Positions 10,265 to 23,438 are shown, counted from the first letter of the stretch. The stretch: DNA of 64,000 nt from Polytrichum commune (GCA_950295325.1 OX485803.1:65921554-65985553); one strand, 5' to 3'. The notes: generated from the sequence alone by a model not told the origin. Numbers and translations: made by a program.

Positions 10265-11728
10265 TCATGATCCTCGCGGGTGAATTAAAAAATTCCGCAC
10301 AAGGCACCCTCACCCCTCACCCCTCCCTTCTATACAAATTAAAAACAAAGTCAGCTACTTCTTGGTAACAATCTCCATGTTACATGTTAACATCTTTCAA
10401 GTGTTTATTTATTGGCTCTATTTGTAGGACAGAGACTATGCATCAACTTCTTCGTTTCAAGAGCAAATTTCCTAACTACTTTGCGTTCACACTTGGACGT
10501 TACTTGTTCTTGTTATTTTTGGTCCAATTTATTCAATGTGGATGTTAACTATATATATATAACTATAATTGTTCCCTAAAAAGCATTGAAAGAATTCTAG
10601 TTAATTATAGTTATTTCGGCAGTTCTTGATTATATATTTTTTAAAAATTGGGTGATAAATGAGTAGCTTCAATCCTTGACCCGCATTTGAGAAGAAGGTG
10701 CACAAAATCCAAGAAAGGTTTGGTATCGTAAAATAGCCATGGATTGGCATGAGCAAAGCGGACAACTGCAATTGTAGTCTTTCATAGTAAAGGACACGGT
10801 TCTACCGTTTTCTTGTTCAAGGTATATTCTATAGATTTCGTTTTAAACGATTGGTGATTTTCCTAAAGTCTTCAATATCAAGTGAAAGTTCTCAATTTCA
10901 ACTAGTTCATTGGTAACTACACTCAATATACCAATTAGTGAGGGTAGGCTAATAGTGAGGGTGGGAAATTTGTGAAGGTGATACTAAATTCCTTCATGCT
11001 ATAAATTTAATGCCACCAAAAGATCTAGGAAGCATTGTTCATCCCGGCACTTGACACTATTCATTGAAACTACCAACACTTGGCACCATTCACTGACAAG
11101 CATGTGGCACTAATCGCAAGCACGCATTATTTTTCTTGAAATCTATGGTAAATGAGCATGTATTCATGAATTTAATGTCACTCAATAAAAATTTCAACGC
11201 TCAGTATGTTTGAGATTTGGCTAGATTGTGTGTATGACTTGAATTAGTACCACCCTCATTAATTTGTATAATTAGTGTAGCGGTCGGTTCTCCCCGTTCA
11301 TTGATTGGTAAGGACTGTAGGCACTTGGACGGATACATAAGAGTCAACAAACGTATCTTTCTCTTTCTCGTTCTCTTGCCGGTCAAGATGAGTTCGGTTA
11401 AGAGCTTTCTCCGTGCTTTCCATCCAGCCCACTGTACTCCCTGGAAGTCCTCATTGCTCACATGGAGGCACAACAAATTCCCTGTGAGTTTCCTTGGATG
11501 TGGCCTTGCCATTCAACCCGGAGTGCATGGCTGATTTTTCACAAAGTTTTTACCTGTCCACGTCCAAAAACCTTGAATTGAAAGGCAAAAAAAATTGCAA
11601 CCCGTCCCAAAACCGGTAATTTCTAAATCAACCCGTCCATGAAAAGGTTAAAGAAAAAAAAAATTGATAAAGATAAACCGAAAGAAGTCGGCATGTGATT
11701 GGTTGCACTTGGAAACAATAGTATCTTC
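10265..11728. other. unassigned AT-rich stretch with weak repeat traces
   Basis: Around 10800-10915 a faint copy of the hAT MITE family (see 12951-13179) can be read, and near 11281-11310 an end-like GGTTCTCCCCGTTCATTG. Around 10550-10620 are AACTATAATTGTTC motifs shared with 19590-19750. No gene recognised. Confidence 0.35.
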
Positions 11729-11737
11729 CTTCAATTC

Positions 11738-12717
11738 GGCGGACACTAAACACCCCCCCACGAACTTTCCGGGGGGGAATATTCTGTCAGGGGCAGCCCC
11801 CGACATTTTTTTTGCACCCGACCAAAAACTGTTGCCCGCCCGCCCGCCCGATTTCAAAAAAACTAGTGTACTTGCATTTTTCAAGGCTACGAGTCCACAA
11901 ATCCCATATTGAGTGCACTTCATTTTCAAGGTCTCAAATCCAATATATATGTTCACTTCCATTGAGTAAATAAGCAATTGACTAGATTTCATTTTCAAAG
12001 TGAAACCGCCAATAAAGCATGTAATTAATTTGGAGGTCAAAAATATTACAAAATCCTCATTACCACTGAGGTTATAATTTTTGTCACTTACAATTGAAAG
12101 GGACTTTGTCATTCTAAAATCAAACTAAATTTTATGATTTTTCATCTTAGTTGCATTCAATCTTACTTAACTAGTTTAAATGCGTATGAAAACTTTGTGA
12201 TTGTAGAAGGTATTAAATATATATTAGATATATTAGATTATATTAGATTATATATTATAGATTATAGATTATATATTAAAATACAAAATCTGATAAATAA
12301 AAGAAAAAATCATAAATTCTAGTTTGATTTTAGAATGACAAAGTCCCTTTCAATTGTAAGTGACAAAAATTATAACCTCAGTGGTAATGAGGATTTTGTA
12401 ATATTTTTGAATTCCAAGTTAATTACATGCTTTATTGACAGTTTCACTTTGAAAATGAAATCTAGTCAATTGCTTATTTACTCAATGGAAGTGAACATAT
12501 ATATTGGATTTGAGACCTTGAAAATGAAGTGCACTTAATATGGGATTTGTGGACTCGTAGCCTTGAAAAATGCAAGTACACTAGTTTTTTTGAAATCGGG
12601 CGGGCGGGCAGCAATTTTCGGTCGGGTGCAGAAAAAATGGCGGGGGCTGCCCCTGACAGAATATGGCCCCCCCCCCCCCCCCCCCGAAAAGTTCGTGGGG
12701 GGTGTTTAGCGTCCACC
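11738..12717. mobile_element. Mutator-like non-autonomous element with long terminal inverted repeats (copy 2)
   Basis: Ends GGCGGACACTAAACACC and complement of GGTGTTTAGCGTCCACC are flanked by a perfect 9-bp duplication CTTCAATTC (11729-11737, 12718-12726). Same family as 4399-5680 but shorter (980 bp), with arms of roughly 450 bp around a small TATTAGATTA-rich centre. The right arm contains 19 consecutive C residues (12667-12685). Open frames here are mirror images of the arms, not genes. Confidence 0.8.
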
Positions 12718-12950
12718 CTTCAATTCTGTCAGTGTTCTGGCTTTATCTATTTTAGCTGCCACCTGCCGCATATGGTCCACATAGTTCAGAGCAAGACTGA
12801 TTCTCTGAGGCCTAGGTTCCCCCTCTAGCAGTGTGCAAAATCGGCACTTCCCCCTCCAGCAGGTATTCAAGCTCTTCTTATGGGTTGTCAGTATCTTCTC
12901 TCTGTACATTCTCTCTGTATCTTCAACCAAGTTTCGAGATTGTGTTAGAA

Positions 12951-13179
12951 TAGTGATCAGGGAGATTTTTGGGCAACATAGTCGGTTGAGATCCTAGTGA
13001 TTGCAAGTCCAACCAGTTTAGGGTTGACAGCCTCCAGTTTTCCTTCTTTAAATTTGGGTATATTCTATAAATCCCTCTAAAATGATCAGTACATTTCCTG
13101 CAATCTTGAACTTCAACAGGTTTTTTCTCAAACTCAACTGGTTCATTTGTAACTAACTGCCGGTTCTCCGTGATCATTG
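12951..13179 (+). mobile_element. hAT-type MITE (copy 1)
   Basis: About 229 bp, from TAGTGATCAGGGAG to CTCCGTGATCATTG, with the family core GGAGATTTTTGGGCA near the left end and CTCAACTGGTTCATTTGTAACTAA near the right. Other copies: 39590-39816, 42625-43361, 54984-55836 (reverse) and 55856-56066. The 8-bp duplications of the better copies identify the superfamily. Confidence 0.6.
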
Positions 13180-13746
13180 TTCCAGAAGGTCCAAGATGAA
13201 AGGTGTTATGGGCTTGTAGAGTTTGAGTTTTTGAATTCAATTTTAATTTAGATTGAGCAGGGATTGTTTCAGTGTCGTTCTAAACTACTTCTTCTTTCAC
13301 TGATATCTATGTATGTTTGTATGTGCTGAATAATTTTGATTGTGTCCTTCATAGTCCCAATGATCCAGACTTCAAATGTGTGCTTTCTTCGGATGAAAAT
13401 TTAGTCTTCAATATAATTTCCTCCCATTGCAATCAGAGTTGCATGCTGAGTTGGGTTACATTGGACAGGGATTGTTTCCTCTTAAACCACTTGTCACCAA
13501 TGTATGAATGAGGGAGCTCACTTGTTGGAGGTGGAGCTTGGAGCTTGGAGCTTGGAGGGTGGAGCAACCCTGAGGAGAAGATACATTCGCTAACTTTTTA
13601 TTTTATTTTTTCCCAAGTGTTAGTCAAGTAATGTATAGAAGAATGTGAAATGAACATAGAATCTAGGTTGGTGTTAAGTCACATAATTAAGGTTTTTATA
13701 TTTCATATGAGTGGTGATTGAAGTGTTTTTAATATGTATTGCAATT
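13180..13746. other. unassigned stretch upstream of the hAT pseudogene
   Basis: Contains a short GGAGCTT triplicate near 13525-13560; no gene. May include the unrecognised left end of the hAT element. Confidence 0.3.
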
Positions 13747-15235
13747 ATGTCTTTGCCAGTGTCTGGTGTACCCAGACAAAGGAGAGATGCACGGCAACAG
13801 AGCATTCTCCATATGTTTATGGCATCTTCTTCTCCTCAAACTTTGAATGACGGGGGGAATGAATTGCCTGAGTTGTCATAATCTTTTGTTAGGCGTTCCC
13901 CACATTGTATTCCTGATGTCGAGGAAGAGCAAGGTGACGTTCAGGGACATGATCAAATTAGAGAGGACACTGAGATGGGGGACGAGGATGAGCCAGATGA
14001 TAGTGCAAATGATGAAGATAGTGTAGGAGTACAGATGCCAGTTCATGGTGGTGGAGGGCGGCCTCTAAGGAGGAGGAAATTTATGCCCATATGGCGTCAA
14101 GGAAGGCCTTGGTTGATGCACATTGCTCTGCCTAGTCAAAAGCCCTACATGAAGTGTGCAACATGTCAAGCAGGTGGTCAAAACACACGATGGGGGACTA
14201 GAAGAGAGGGTTGTGAATCATTGCAGCTTTCAGCCGTGAAGGAGCATGAAGGCTCAACCTTTCATTTTCATGCCATACTGAGGTGGAGACTAGTGAGAGA
14301 AAACCATGAGGCAACTGCCATGGCTAGACATGTTGTAAATGCTATTGATGCAGAAAGTGCTAGAATTGTATGTTGTATGAAGATATTGTATCATTTTGTA
14401 GTTAATGATAAGGCTATTAATCAGTATGAGGATATGTGTCACATAATTAGACACATGAGAGCTCCAGACGTGCCTGTCAATGATGAGTATGGTGCTTATA
14501 CTAGTAGACAATCTGCATATGATGTTTTGTGGGCCATTTCACAACATTTGAGGGAAGTTGATCTTTTAGAAGTTAAAGATTCACCAGTGATCTCTCTTCT
14601 TGTAAATGAATCAACTGATCATAGTCTAGAACAACATTTGATTGTGCATGTTTGCGGTTTATCTCATGGTGGCTTGGGGCCTCCACGTATGCAGTTTGTA
14701 GGATTGTCAAGTGTTCCTCGAGCTACAGGTGAGATATTCTATAAGAATGTTGTGGACTTATTGGAGAAGTTGGAGTTACCTCTTGAGAAACTGGTGGCTT
14801 TAGCTACTGATGGAGCGGCTTCTATGATTGGGGTGAGACAAGGACTAGCAGGCAGACTTTGTGCAGATATACCAACACTTATTAATGTGCATTGTATTGC
14901 ACATAGGTGAGTCTTCCATTTTGAGTTTTTTTTGTATTTAATTTTTTTAATGCAATATATTCATTAATTAGTCCCCTTGCTTGTTTAGAGATGTCTTTGT
15001 AGCTAGCGATGTAGCTGAGGCATCTGTGAAGGTTTGTTTTGATTTCGTTATCGAATTAACCTAATATTAGTGGTAAATAGACTTTACATAGTAAATATGA
15101 GGTCGGTTAGATAAGTTGGGAGTTAGAAATTAGCCTAGTAAGTAAATCCTAATAGGACAAGCATTAACGGAATATTATAAGACTATGTGAGGATTGACTT
15201 AGCTAGGGAAAAATTCAAGTGGTTGGTAAGGCTAA

Positions 15236-16369
15236 GGGGCGGTTTACACTATGGACCATGAAGTTGGACCAGGGCTCTGCAAGGCAGCTGATTGGTTGTT
15301 GAAGTTCTCCCGGGACAACTTCGGTTTACACTAAGGAAAAAATGGCAGAGGGACCATGGAGGTTGAGGTCCCCAAAATATAAATTTTAAGGCCTAATAAA
15401 TGCACTGACATGGTCCAACGGGTTTTGCGTTGAGAGAGGCAAGAGAGGTGGTCTGGTAGGAAAAGGCAAGGGCCCATGTCAGAGAAATACCATTTCAATA
15501 AATTTTTAATGAATCTACCTTTTAAGCACCTTAATTATACCATAGCCCATGAGACATACCAGCACTACCTTGCCCTACCCCTTAAACCGGCTCACACGTG
15601 TTTCAACAAACAACGCGGGACATCTAGAACTCAAGAATTCAAGTGTAGATTTGTTTTTTTGGTCTACCAAATGTAATGTTTGGAATTTTGGGGCTTGTAA
15701 TATACCGTTGGAAAGGTCTTCAAAATACCTTTCCAACGGTATATTACACACCCCAATATTATTACAAAATGAAGTTGAAAAAGAAAAAAGAAAAATCTGT
15801 AGTGGTTTAGTGATTGTAGATCAGGGTAGTCAAAAGAAGTGCAATGGGAAATCTTCTAACATTAATTATCAAAGAATTGAAAATTAGTGTTGAGCAAGGT
15901 AGGGTGGTAACAACATTAAATATAATCAAACACTAAATATCCTATTTAGTGTAGTGACAACACAAGGTACATGTCACATGTAAATTACATTGAGCATGTA
16001 CAAATTAAATTGCTCATTTTATTTTATTTAAAAAAATTGTTGTGAGAAGATTTGCAAGCCACATCTTCGACACATTTAACAAGAAGTGAAGACAAGTGAA
16101 GCCCAAGAGAAGACAAGGAATGATCAAACTTTTTTTTTCTTTCAAAATTGCCCTTTTTGGGCATGTATTAAAAAAATCAGCACCTTCACTTTTTGGTGTG
16201 TGGTCATTCCTCTTGGTCCACATTCGGTTTACACCTAGTGAGGGGCCCATGAACCATGAAAAATAATATTTTAGTAAATCGGACCATGGAAGTCGTCCCA
16301 TGAAGTCATCCCACGCAAAATAGGCCTCTTACGTGGGACGACTTCATGGTCCATAGTGTAAACCGCCCC
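15236..16369. mobile_element. PIF/Harbinger-like TIR element inside the hAT pseudogene
   Basis: Near-perfect terminal inverted repeat GGGGCGGTTTACACTATGG at both ends, extending through ACCATGAAGT, flanked by exact TAA duplications (15233-15235, 16370-16372). 1134 bp with no transposase. The interior holds a perfect 21-bp-arm hairpin (15697-15747) and a segment shared with 24112-24225. Confidence 0.75.
15697..15747. repeat. perfect inverted repeat (hairpin)
   Basis: Arms GTAATATACCGTTGGAAAGG at 15697 and its exact complement ending at 15747, separated by a 9-base loop; each arm is 21 bases. It lies inside the Harbinger-like element. Confidence 0.8.
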
Positions 16370-19014
16370 TAAGATTGACTTAGCTAAAGGCTAAATCCGA
16401 AGTGACTAAACGACAACGGATTAAAGGAGTGGAACAAATCAACGTACACTAGATGGATGCGCGTTTGATCTAGCCGATTCGCTTCGACGAGAGAAGATCC
16501 AAGTTTACAAGTGTCTTTTGACACTACTAAGTCAAAATGGATTTAAGCGGATCCAATGCGAAATATCAACAAAGCCTAAACGGATCCAATGCGAGGGTGG
16601 ACGTGACAAGGCGGAATACCACGGAGTACCTATCTCGACCACCTATTTAAAAGGCGTCGAAACTCCCTTAAGCATCACCACTCTTCCACTTCATCGGTCC
16701 CGGGCCCTTAGAGCCTCAATCTTCTCGACGCTTAGTTATCTATCTCGCCAACTTAGGTGTCCTCGACTTCTATTAGTAGTTAGTAGTTAGTAGGATGAGT
16801 GGTTGTACTCCTTCAGAAGGAGTAAGTGTTTCAATCTTTCAAATAAAATATTCTCTTATAGTTTTAATAGTATTTGCCTCTTTGTATGACATTCACATTC
16901 CTCACCTCTTCTTTACTTGTTAGTGAAGCAACGTTAGTTTGTATAGAATGAAATATTAGTTAGCAACTAGAATCATGTAGAACATTGTACTTTAGAGGCT
17001 TGCCACGTCTTACCAATAAATCCGATTTTAATTTATTTTATATCGTAGATGGATACTAAAATTTTCTTTCCAAAAAAATTAGTTTCATTCATATCTAAAA
17101 TTATGTCTAGAAGTTATGAGTGTTTCCGTGAGACAACTTCTAATGTAGCACTGCTGACTTTGAAGCTTCACCTCGGTTAGCTGGTTAGGCCATTTTCTAC
17201 AAGTTTTATATTTCTAAGTAGGTCTTGAAGTTCTCTATTCTTGCAGCTTAGTCTTGCTTAAAACTAAAACTCTGTCCAAAAGTTATGAGGGTTTTTGTGA
17301 GGCATCTCATATATTTCTTCTTTCTTCATATTCATTTTTTATTAGTTAGAAGTTCTATTAGCATTCGGTCTTCTTTGCATTGATTTTTAGTAGTTTAGTT
17401 ACATGAAAAGGGTCTAGGTTATCTATTCCAAGGTAACTAAGCTTAAGTTGGACTAATCGGATACTTAAGAGGCTAACTATTATCTTTTCTCTCAAAAAGA
17501 TTTTTGAATCTTATAAAATGTATTTGTGAACGAAAGGTAAGCACGACTCAACCCTTTGGCTTGGAAACCAAAGGGGTTGTCTACTTTACTTCACAACATC
17601 ACCGGAGCTACATGTGTTGGATGACTTCTCCAACTTTGCATACACATGGGTGGGTAGGTCATCATTAAGGCGGACAAAGCTTGATCAATTAATGTTGGAA
17701 TTTGCCATAGATCCATTAGTTGTTCTTTATATGCATAGAGTGCGATAGTTATCTAGTGGATAAATGATGCAACGAGTTTTGGATTATATGCCTATGTTTT
17801 TACAAGTTTTTTCGTAAAGATGTGCCAACATGGTATCGTAAACTGATATTTTTTTAGTTCCACTTTCTTTTACGTTTACTTCTGGATGTTCTTACTGAGT
17901 TAAATAAACTCAAAAATTTATTCCAGAGTGACCTTGTGGATATTACTCAGATTGGAGGCCACTTGAACATTTGTATTACTATTTTGAGTAGATATATTTT
18001 TTACAATTAAAGGTGCAACATTTGGAAGAGGTTCAAGGGTATTGTGTCCATTTTTAGAGACATGTGAAACCTCTATGGAGATGGTGTATCCACTTGCAAA
18101 TGGTGGCCAGAGAACCTATGCAATGCATTTGGGGAGTGTTACTGAGCGACTTGGTACAATTGAAGAGTGCAAATACATTGGGGCATAGTATGTACAACGG
18201 GTGGTGGATGCATTGAATAACAAGTTTCCAGACTTAGGCATCTTCAATGTATGCAAGCTCTTTAGTCCCAATTTCTACCTAGCAAATGATGATGAAAGAA
18301 CTCGTATTACTGAAGAGTGGTTGGAGAAGTTGTTTGTGAAGTTTCATACTTCTGAAGAAAAACAAGATCGGTGTTGGGGTGAGTGTTTGGAGATGGTGGA
18401 GACCATGAGAGAGATGATCCCAAATAAGTCTTTATTTGAAGCTAGGTAGTTTGCACGTACCACTTCATAATGGTCAATCAATTGGCCTAGTTTGAGTAAC
18501 TTGTGGAGGAAAGTTATGGTGATTCCAGTGAGCACTGCAATATGTGAGAGGGGTTTTTCTAAACAAAACCTAATAAAAAGTCATCTACGTACTAGTTTGA
18601 AGTTAGAAACTTTAGATGTTTTGATGCACATTTCATGTGCAAATATTCCAGTTGAAAATATCAATTGGAATGCAATGATGTTTGTTTGGAAAAACATGAA
18701 GGATAAGAGAATTCATCCACTTCTTTGAAAGGTATATCTTAAATTTAATCCCAAAAACAACATGTTCATTATTAGCAAATATAATGAACTTTATGATTTT
18801 ACATTAAATTTGTTCTAGACTACCCTTATCTTAGTTCTAGTCAACATGTACCAATAATGGCCCATGTTACACACAAGAGAATCATGGCAATGCAAAGAAC
18901 ATCAGGGTACAACTACAATCATGTCTGCAAAAATACAAAGATTATCATATTTTCCACGAAGTGATTGATTCCAACTTATCATAGACATATATCATTATAA
19001 GTTTTATCATGCCA

Positions 19015-19329
19015 TTATGCAAAAGCTTGTACCTTATAGGCAAAAAAATCTCTTTTGGTAGCATCAATATTTATCAAAGCACGAAATTTTTTCTCATTAA
19101 TCTTTAGATTCTTACCAAATTGATTACAAAGCCTTTCTAGCTCTGGGACATCCCCACTTCCCAAACCAACCTGTCTAGAAGGCATTTTTGTAGGGTTTAG
19201 TATCTTAAAACAACTCATGATGTCATTGTCTTTGAAACGGTTTTCTAGTACTTTACAAATTTCCTCAGCAAAGCAAATTTGGAAAGCAATAGCTTCTTCT
19301 AAATCAACCCCAATTTTATCCCTTATCAT
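19015..19329 (-). pseudogene. fragment of a second hAT-like transposase
   Basis: A 104-residue open frame on the minus strand has the region just before the C-terminal domain of ZNF862-like hAT proteins: FKILNP, an ELERLCNQFG segment and a KRDFFAYKVQAFA end. It corresponds to the plus-strand 18201-18449 region but differs strongly in sequence, so it comes from another element. Nothing on either side continues it. Confidence 0.5.
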
Positions 19330-19589
19330 TAGAATATTTGTGACTTGTAATCAATCAACACCCAGTGAGCACGAACTCATTATCTATAAGTAACTCAAAT
19401 TATAATGGGTTCAATTGTTGCAAGGAACGGTAGGTTCTATTTTTTCTTGAGATGGACCAGCATGGGTGACAAACATTGATTCTAATATAAGGTCTCTTTA
19501 AAAGGTTATTATAATATATTTAATTTCATTTTTTGAGATAAATGAAAGAATTCACCAGTTGGCTCCTTACAGATTTTGGGACTCTCAAG

Positions 19590-19760
19590 TTATAGCTATC
19601 TGATTTTTTTCTAGTTAGCTATAGTTGTTTTTTAATATGGTTTAATTTTTTTTAGTTAACTATAGTTGTTCTTTAAATCGGTTTGAAATTTTTCAGTTAA
19701 CTATAATTGTTCTCTAAGATGTATTGAAAAAAATATAATCAAGTATAATTATTTTGGCAT
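19590..19760. repeat. ~42-bp tandem repeat, three diverged units
   Basis: Units begin with variants of AGTTAACTATAGTTGTTCTT and end in a T-rich run. Related motifs lie at 10550-10620. Confidence 0.55.
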
Positions 19761-22369
19761 TTGTCCAAGGTCTGAAATTTTTGGAGGTAGAGCCAGGTGA
19801 GGAAAGGGCATTAGTGGAGCTCATATTCTTTGGATTACATTTCAGAATCAACCATCATTTGCACCATCAATAAAGTTTTGATTATCATCGTGTAGTTCCT
19901 GGGTAGATCATGTCAAATGGTAATTTTCGCAAATGTTCATTAACATATAATGGTAAACCCGTCAGTGCACATCGGTTTAGATGTGGTGTATTCCACCTTT
20001 CAACACGGAATACACTATTGTAGTGAAATAGGCAGGTAAACTTTTACAAATTACTACGAGTAACATCATGCATTGGAACACTAGAAGTAGGAGCAAAAGG
20101 AAAAGTTTTGACAATGATCTTTACAACATAAGTTGACAAAGGGCCCGCCACACTCCAACTTCTCGGCACTCGTCAACACTGTGTCGTTATAAGGCACTGA
20201 TCCATAATGGATTAGGTTATTGACATCCCTAATGACAATTATTGAAAACTTTACAAAATCCCCTTCAAGCCCTTGTAATGTTGTGGGGGACAACAATAAC
20301 TGCACCTAGACCCACTAGTGATTGATGCCAAGTATTTGCATTGAAATTTATTTAAATGAATGGCCGTCAAGTTGGAAAGCACATGTTGCACCAAACCATT
20401 GGCATGCTCCATAGCTAGTTGGAGACAATGTTCTGTCATTCCATCCTCTCACAACCCCTTCAATTTCATTGTCTCAAATAATGTCTCATTTAATGTGATA
20501 TATTCACGGTAGTGTGGTAGAACCAGTGGATGCAACGTCCAACTAGAACTAAACTTGCAATCCATCATTATAAATTGAGCTTATAGTACATACTAGTATA
20601 GGTACATGCCAGGTTCACGAGGAAGCAACTATGAACGCCACATTGCCCGTGACATTATTCAACAACATAAGCATGGTCTCTTAGTTTCATGAAGAGTGAT
20701 GCTTGAATTAAAGTTGTTGTGATGCTCACAAATCTCATAGCATTTTGCTAAAATTTCAAAGGATTGATGTAGCTCCAACGTTGGTTTAGAAAATAGAAGG
20801 CATTATAGCCATCATCATAATGTGAACTACCCAAGAAGATTGACATGCCATAAGCTCATTATCAATGTGTAATAATGTAGTAAAACTTGACCTTTTGCAA
20901 GTAACTCAACATGTGGGAAACCAAAGGAGGTGCTTGAAGAGATTAATAACTAAACCAGGTCATTACACTTTGAAGGTTTTCAAATTCTCAAGAGATGTGA
21001 GCACCATTAAACCAACTTCACCGTTTTCCATGCCTACAATATAGATTGTGTTAAAGAAGTGAAGCTAATGATCATCTAAGACCCCTAAAGCCAAACTTAA
21101 ATGAAGAGCAGGTGGGGCAATCAGTCGTCATTGTGATTTTCTGTGTACTTTGATGTTTTGATGATGCATGAAGGTTGTCTACTTAGCTTTTATTGCCGAC
21201 CAAATACAAATGTACTTCTAATCACTACAACAAGGACTTATGAACATTATAACAACAATACAAAAAACATTCATCTTGGATTAATGGATTTTTTTAATGT
21301 CATCAATTATTCTTGAACGAACAAAAATGTTTAAACCTCCATAAGAGGTCCATGGCATAGTATTCCTTGTCGACCTGGCACAAAGCCGCATATCATAACC
21401 CAACCATTATTGTTGGTCGCCTACAATGGATGGAAGAGGTATTGGGGGAGGTAGTTGGCAATCCTGTAATTGATTTATGGTATCCAACACGTTAAGAAAA
21501 TAATGTATTAACATTGAAGCTATATTGTAACCCTTATGTGATATACTAACTTATATGGACGTTTGTTGAGATGTGCCAATGCAATTTGAACTCAAATTAA
21601 ATGAAGCACAAGGCTATTAAAAAGTTTGCAATGTGATCATTTAAATTGTAGACCTTAAACCAATGTTGGTTGATCATCAACTTGATTAACATGTAATAAT
21701 GGATTTTAGGTATGTGGGTCCCAAACATTTGATAAACTGATCATTATTGAAGTCAAACACACATAAGTTGTCATATCATAGCTATAATTGATAGCTTATT
21801 CATCCTTTGAAAATAATGTCAGTAACAAAAGCCTCTAATCTTGCTTGATCAAAATATTACTTAATATGATGTCATAAGTTGCCTTCTTCAAAGACACTAT
21901 GCACAAGGGATAAGATTAAGTGAATGAATGATTCAAAACTGAATATAAATAAAATAAATTATATTGAAATCAAAACTGGAGATGGGCAAGATCAAACATT
22001 AATAATTGAGGCTATGAAATAAATGCTTGTCTTAAAAAAATCATTACTTGAAATTACGGACTTCTCCTTAATTTGCACAATATATAACCACAACAATACA
22101 AATACTTAATTACCTAACCAACACTCCTTCCAAGTACGTACAATATTTTCGTGCTTTTATGCACATACGTTGAAAACAAGAGAGTTAACTAATATGACTC
22201 AAGTGGAATGTTATTGAAAGAAGAAAGCTTACAATATTGTTGAAAAACAAAACCTGAAACTTGCAAATTAGGCACTTGGGAAGCTTAATTGCACAAATTT
22301 TGATATGCGAACAATTTTAAATTTGGGCACCGTCAACAAGACCTCAAGTTATATTCTACTTTTCACTTC
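19761..22369. other. unassigned AT-rich stretch
   Basis: Minus-strand frames at 20081-20305 and 20251-20439 are short, overlap each other and match no family I recognise. Otherwise intergenic in character. Confidence 0.35.
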
Positions 22370-22640
22370 CCGCTAATTCCAATGGTATTCAGAATCGGGT
22401 TAAATGCTAGTAGTTTAAGTATATCGGACTGAATTCTAGAAACTTGATAAGTATAAGATGAGGATGACCGACTAATTTTCATAGTATTTGGAAACGGGTT
22501 AAGTGCTAGCATGTTAACTTTATTGAACCGAATTCCGGAAACTCAAGAAGCATTAGATGGAAATGACTGACTAATTATAATGCTAGCACACTTGAAATAT
22601 AACAGCGCAGGACCAAATTACGGAAACTTGACAAGCATTT
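22370..22640. repeat. ~102-bp tandem repeat, about 2.7 units
   Basis: Recurring phrases GACTAATT, then GGGTTAAATGCTAG and GGAAACTTGACAAGCAT occur in order at about 22370, 22471 and 22573. Confidence 0.55.
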
Positions 22641-22885
22641 GGGCCACTTCACACACAAGGCTAAAGGCCCCTGACCATGGCAATGTAAGAGCTCTCATTG
22701 GTTGAAAAGGCGGAGACCGTTCAAGTTCACTTCACACTAGGAGGTGAAGGCCTAAAGGTCCCAAGAAAAGTTCATGGATGAAAAGTCTACATGGAGTCCT
22801 ACATGGCAGGTTGTAGGAATAACAATGTCCATAATAAGGCAGCGGGCCATGAGTTTTATGATTCAGGCGGATCAATGGATAATAA
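22641..22885. mobile_element. truncated Harbinger-like MITE (left half), family GGGCCACTTCACACAC
   Basis: Starts GGGCCACTTCACACACAAGG like the complete copies at 22886, 42809 and 59518 but lacks a matching right end. Confidence 0.5.
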
Positions 22886-23362
22886 GGGCCACTTCACACA
22901 CGAGCCAAGAGCCGTGACCATGAAATTGTGAGAGCCCAAATGAAAGTGTCCAAAGGCCGTCCCAAGACCACCTCCAAAATCATGTAGTGTGGTCACGGAT
23001 CTTCAAGTATAGTGTGAAGCCATATGTGACCGGGCCCTCAATCAAATGTTATTTCAATGAATTTCTATTCATGCGGGCCCTCACACATGATAAAATTAAA
23101 AAAATCAACGGTTGTGAGCGTTCAGAGTGCCATGGTCTCCTGATTTTGTGTTAAGCCTACTTCCAAGAGGAGGTTTTTGAAAATAATCCAAGCGACCATG
23201 TAGGAATCCAATGTAGACTTTACATCCATCTTGCATTCACATACTCCGTCGGTCCCTCAAGCGTAGTGTGAAGCGAACTTGGACCGGATCCGCCTTTTCC
23301 ACCAATGAGAGTGCTTGGAGTGTAATGGCCACAGGCTCTCAGTCTCGTGTGTGTAGTGGCCC
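22886..23362. mobile_element. Harbinger-like MITE, family GGGCCACTTCACACAC (copy 1)
   Basis: Left end GGGCCACTTCACACACGAG, right end the complement with small changes; flanks TAA and TCA. Arms are long and imperfect. Oriented opposite to the copies at 42809-43315 and 59518-59990. Confidence 0.65.
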
Positions 23363-23438
23363 TCAATCCCCGACCCCTTCCTCCTCCCAAGGACTGCTGG
23401 TTAAACTTACTTTAACTTATATCACATGAAGAATGCTA

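Larger units (their letters stand above)
13747..18728 (+). pseudogene. hAT-superfamily transposase, ZNF862/C17orf113-like, broken and interrupted
   Basis: The frame from ATG 13747 shows an N-terminus with QQSILHMFM, one premature TAA at 13879-13881, then an open run 13975-14907. That run has a zinc-finger-like region (CATC, then SAVKEHE..H) and a transposase core with VNESTDH, ATDGAASMIG and NVHCIAHR. GTGAG follows, and a small second exon is likely at 14989-15029 (reading DVFVASDVAEASVK). A Harbinger-like element (15236-16369) splits the gene. Downstream pieces are full of stops until the C-terminal blocks: KFPDLGIFNVCKLFSPNFY at 18201-18449 and the hAT dimerisation motif at 18492-18728 (PVSTAICERGFSKQN). 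It cannot make active transposase. Terminal inverted repeats were not found. Confidence 0.8.

Noticed and set aside
20081-20439. Minus-strand frames as a gene
   Set aside because: Short, mutually overlapping and without recognisable domain or splice structure.
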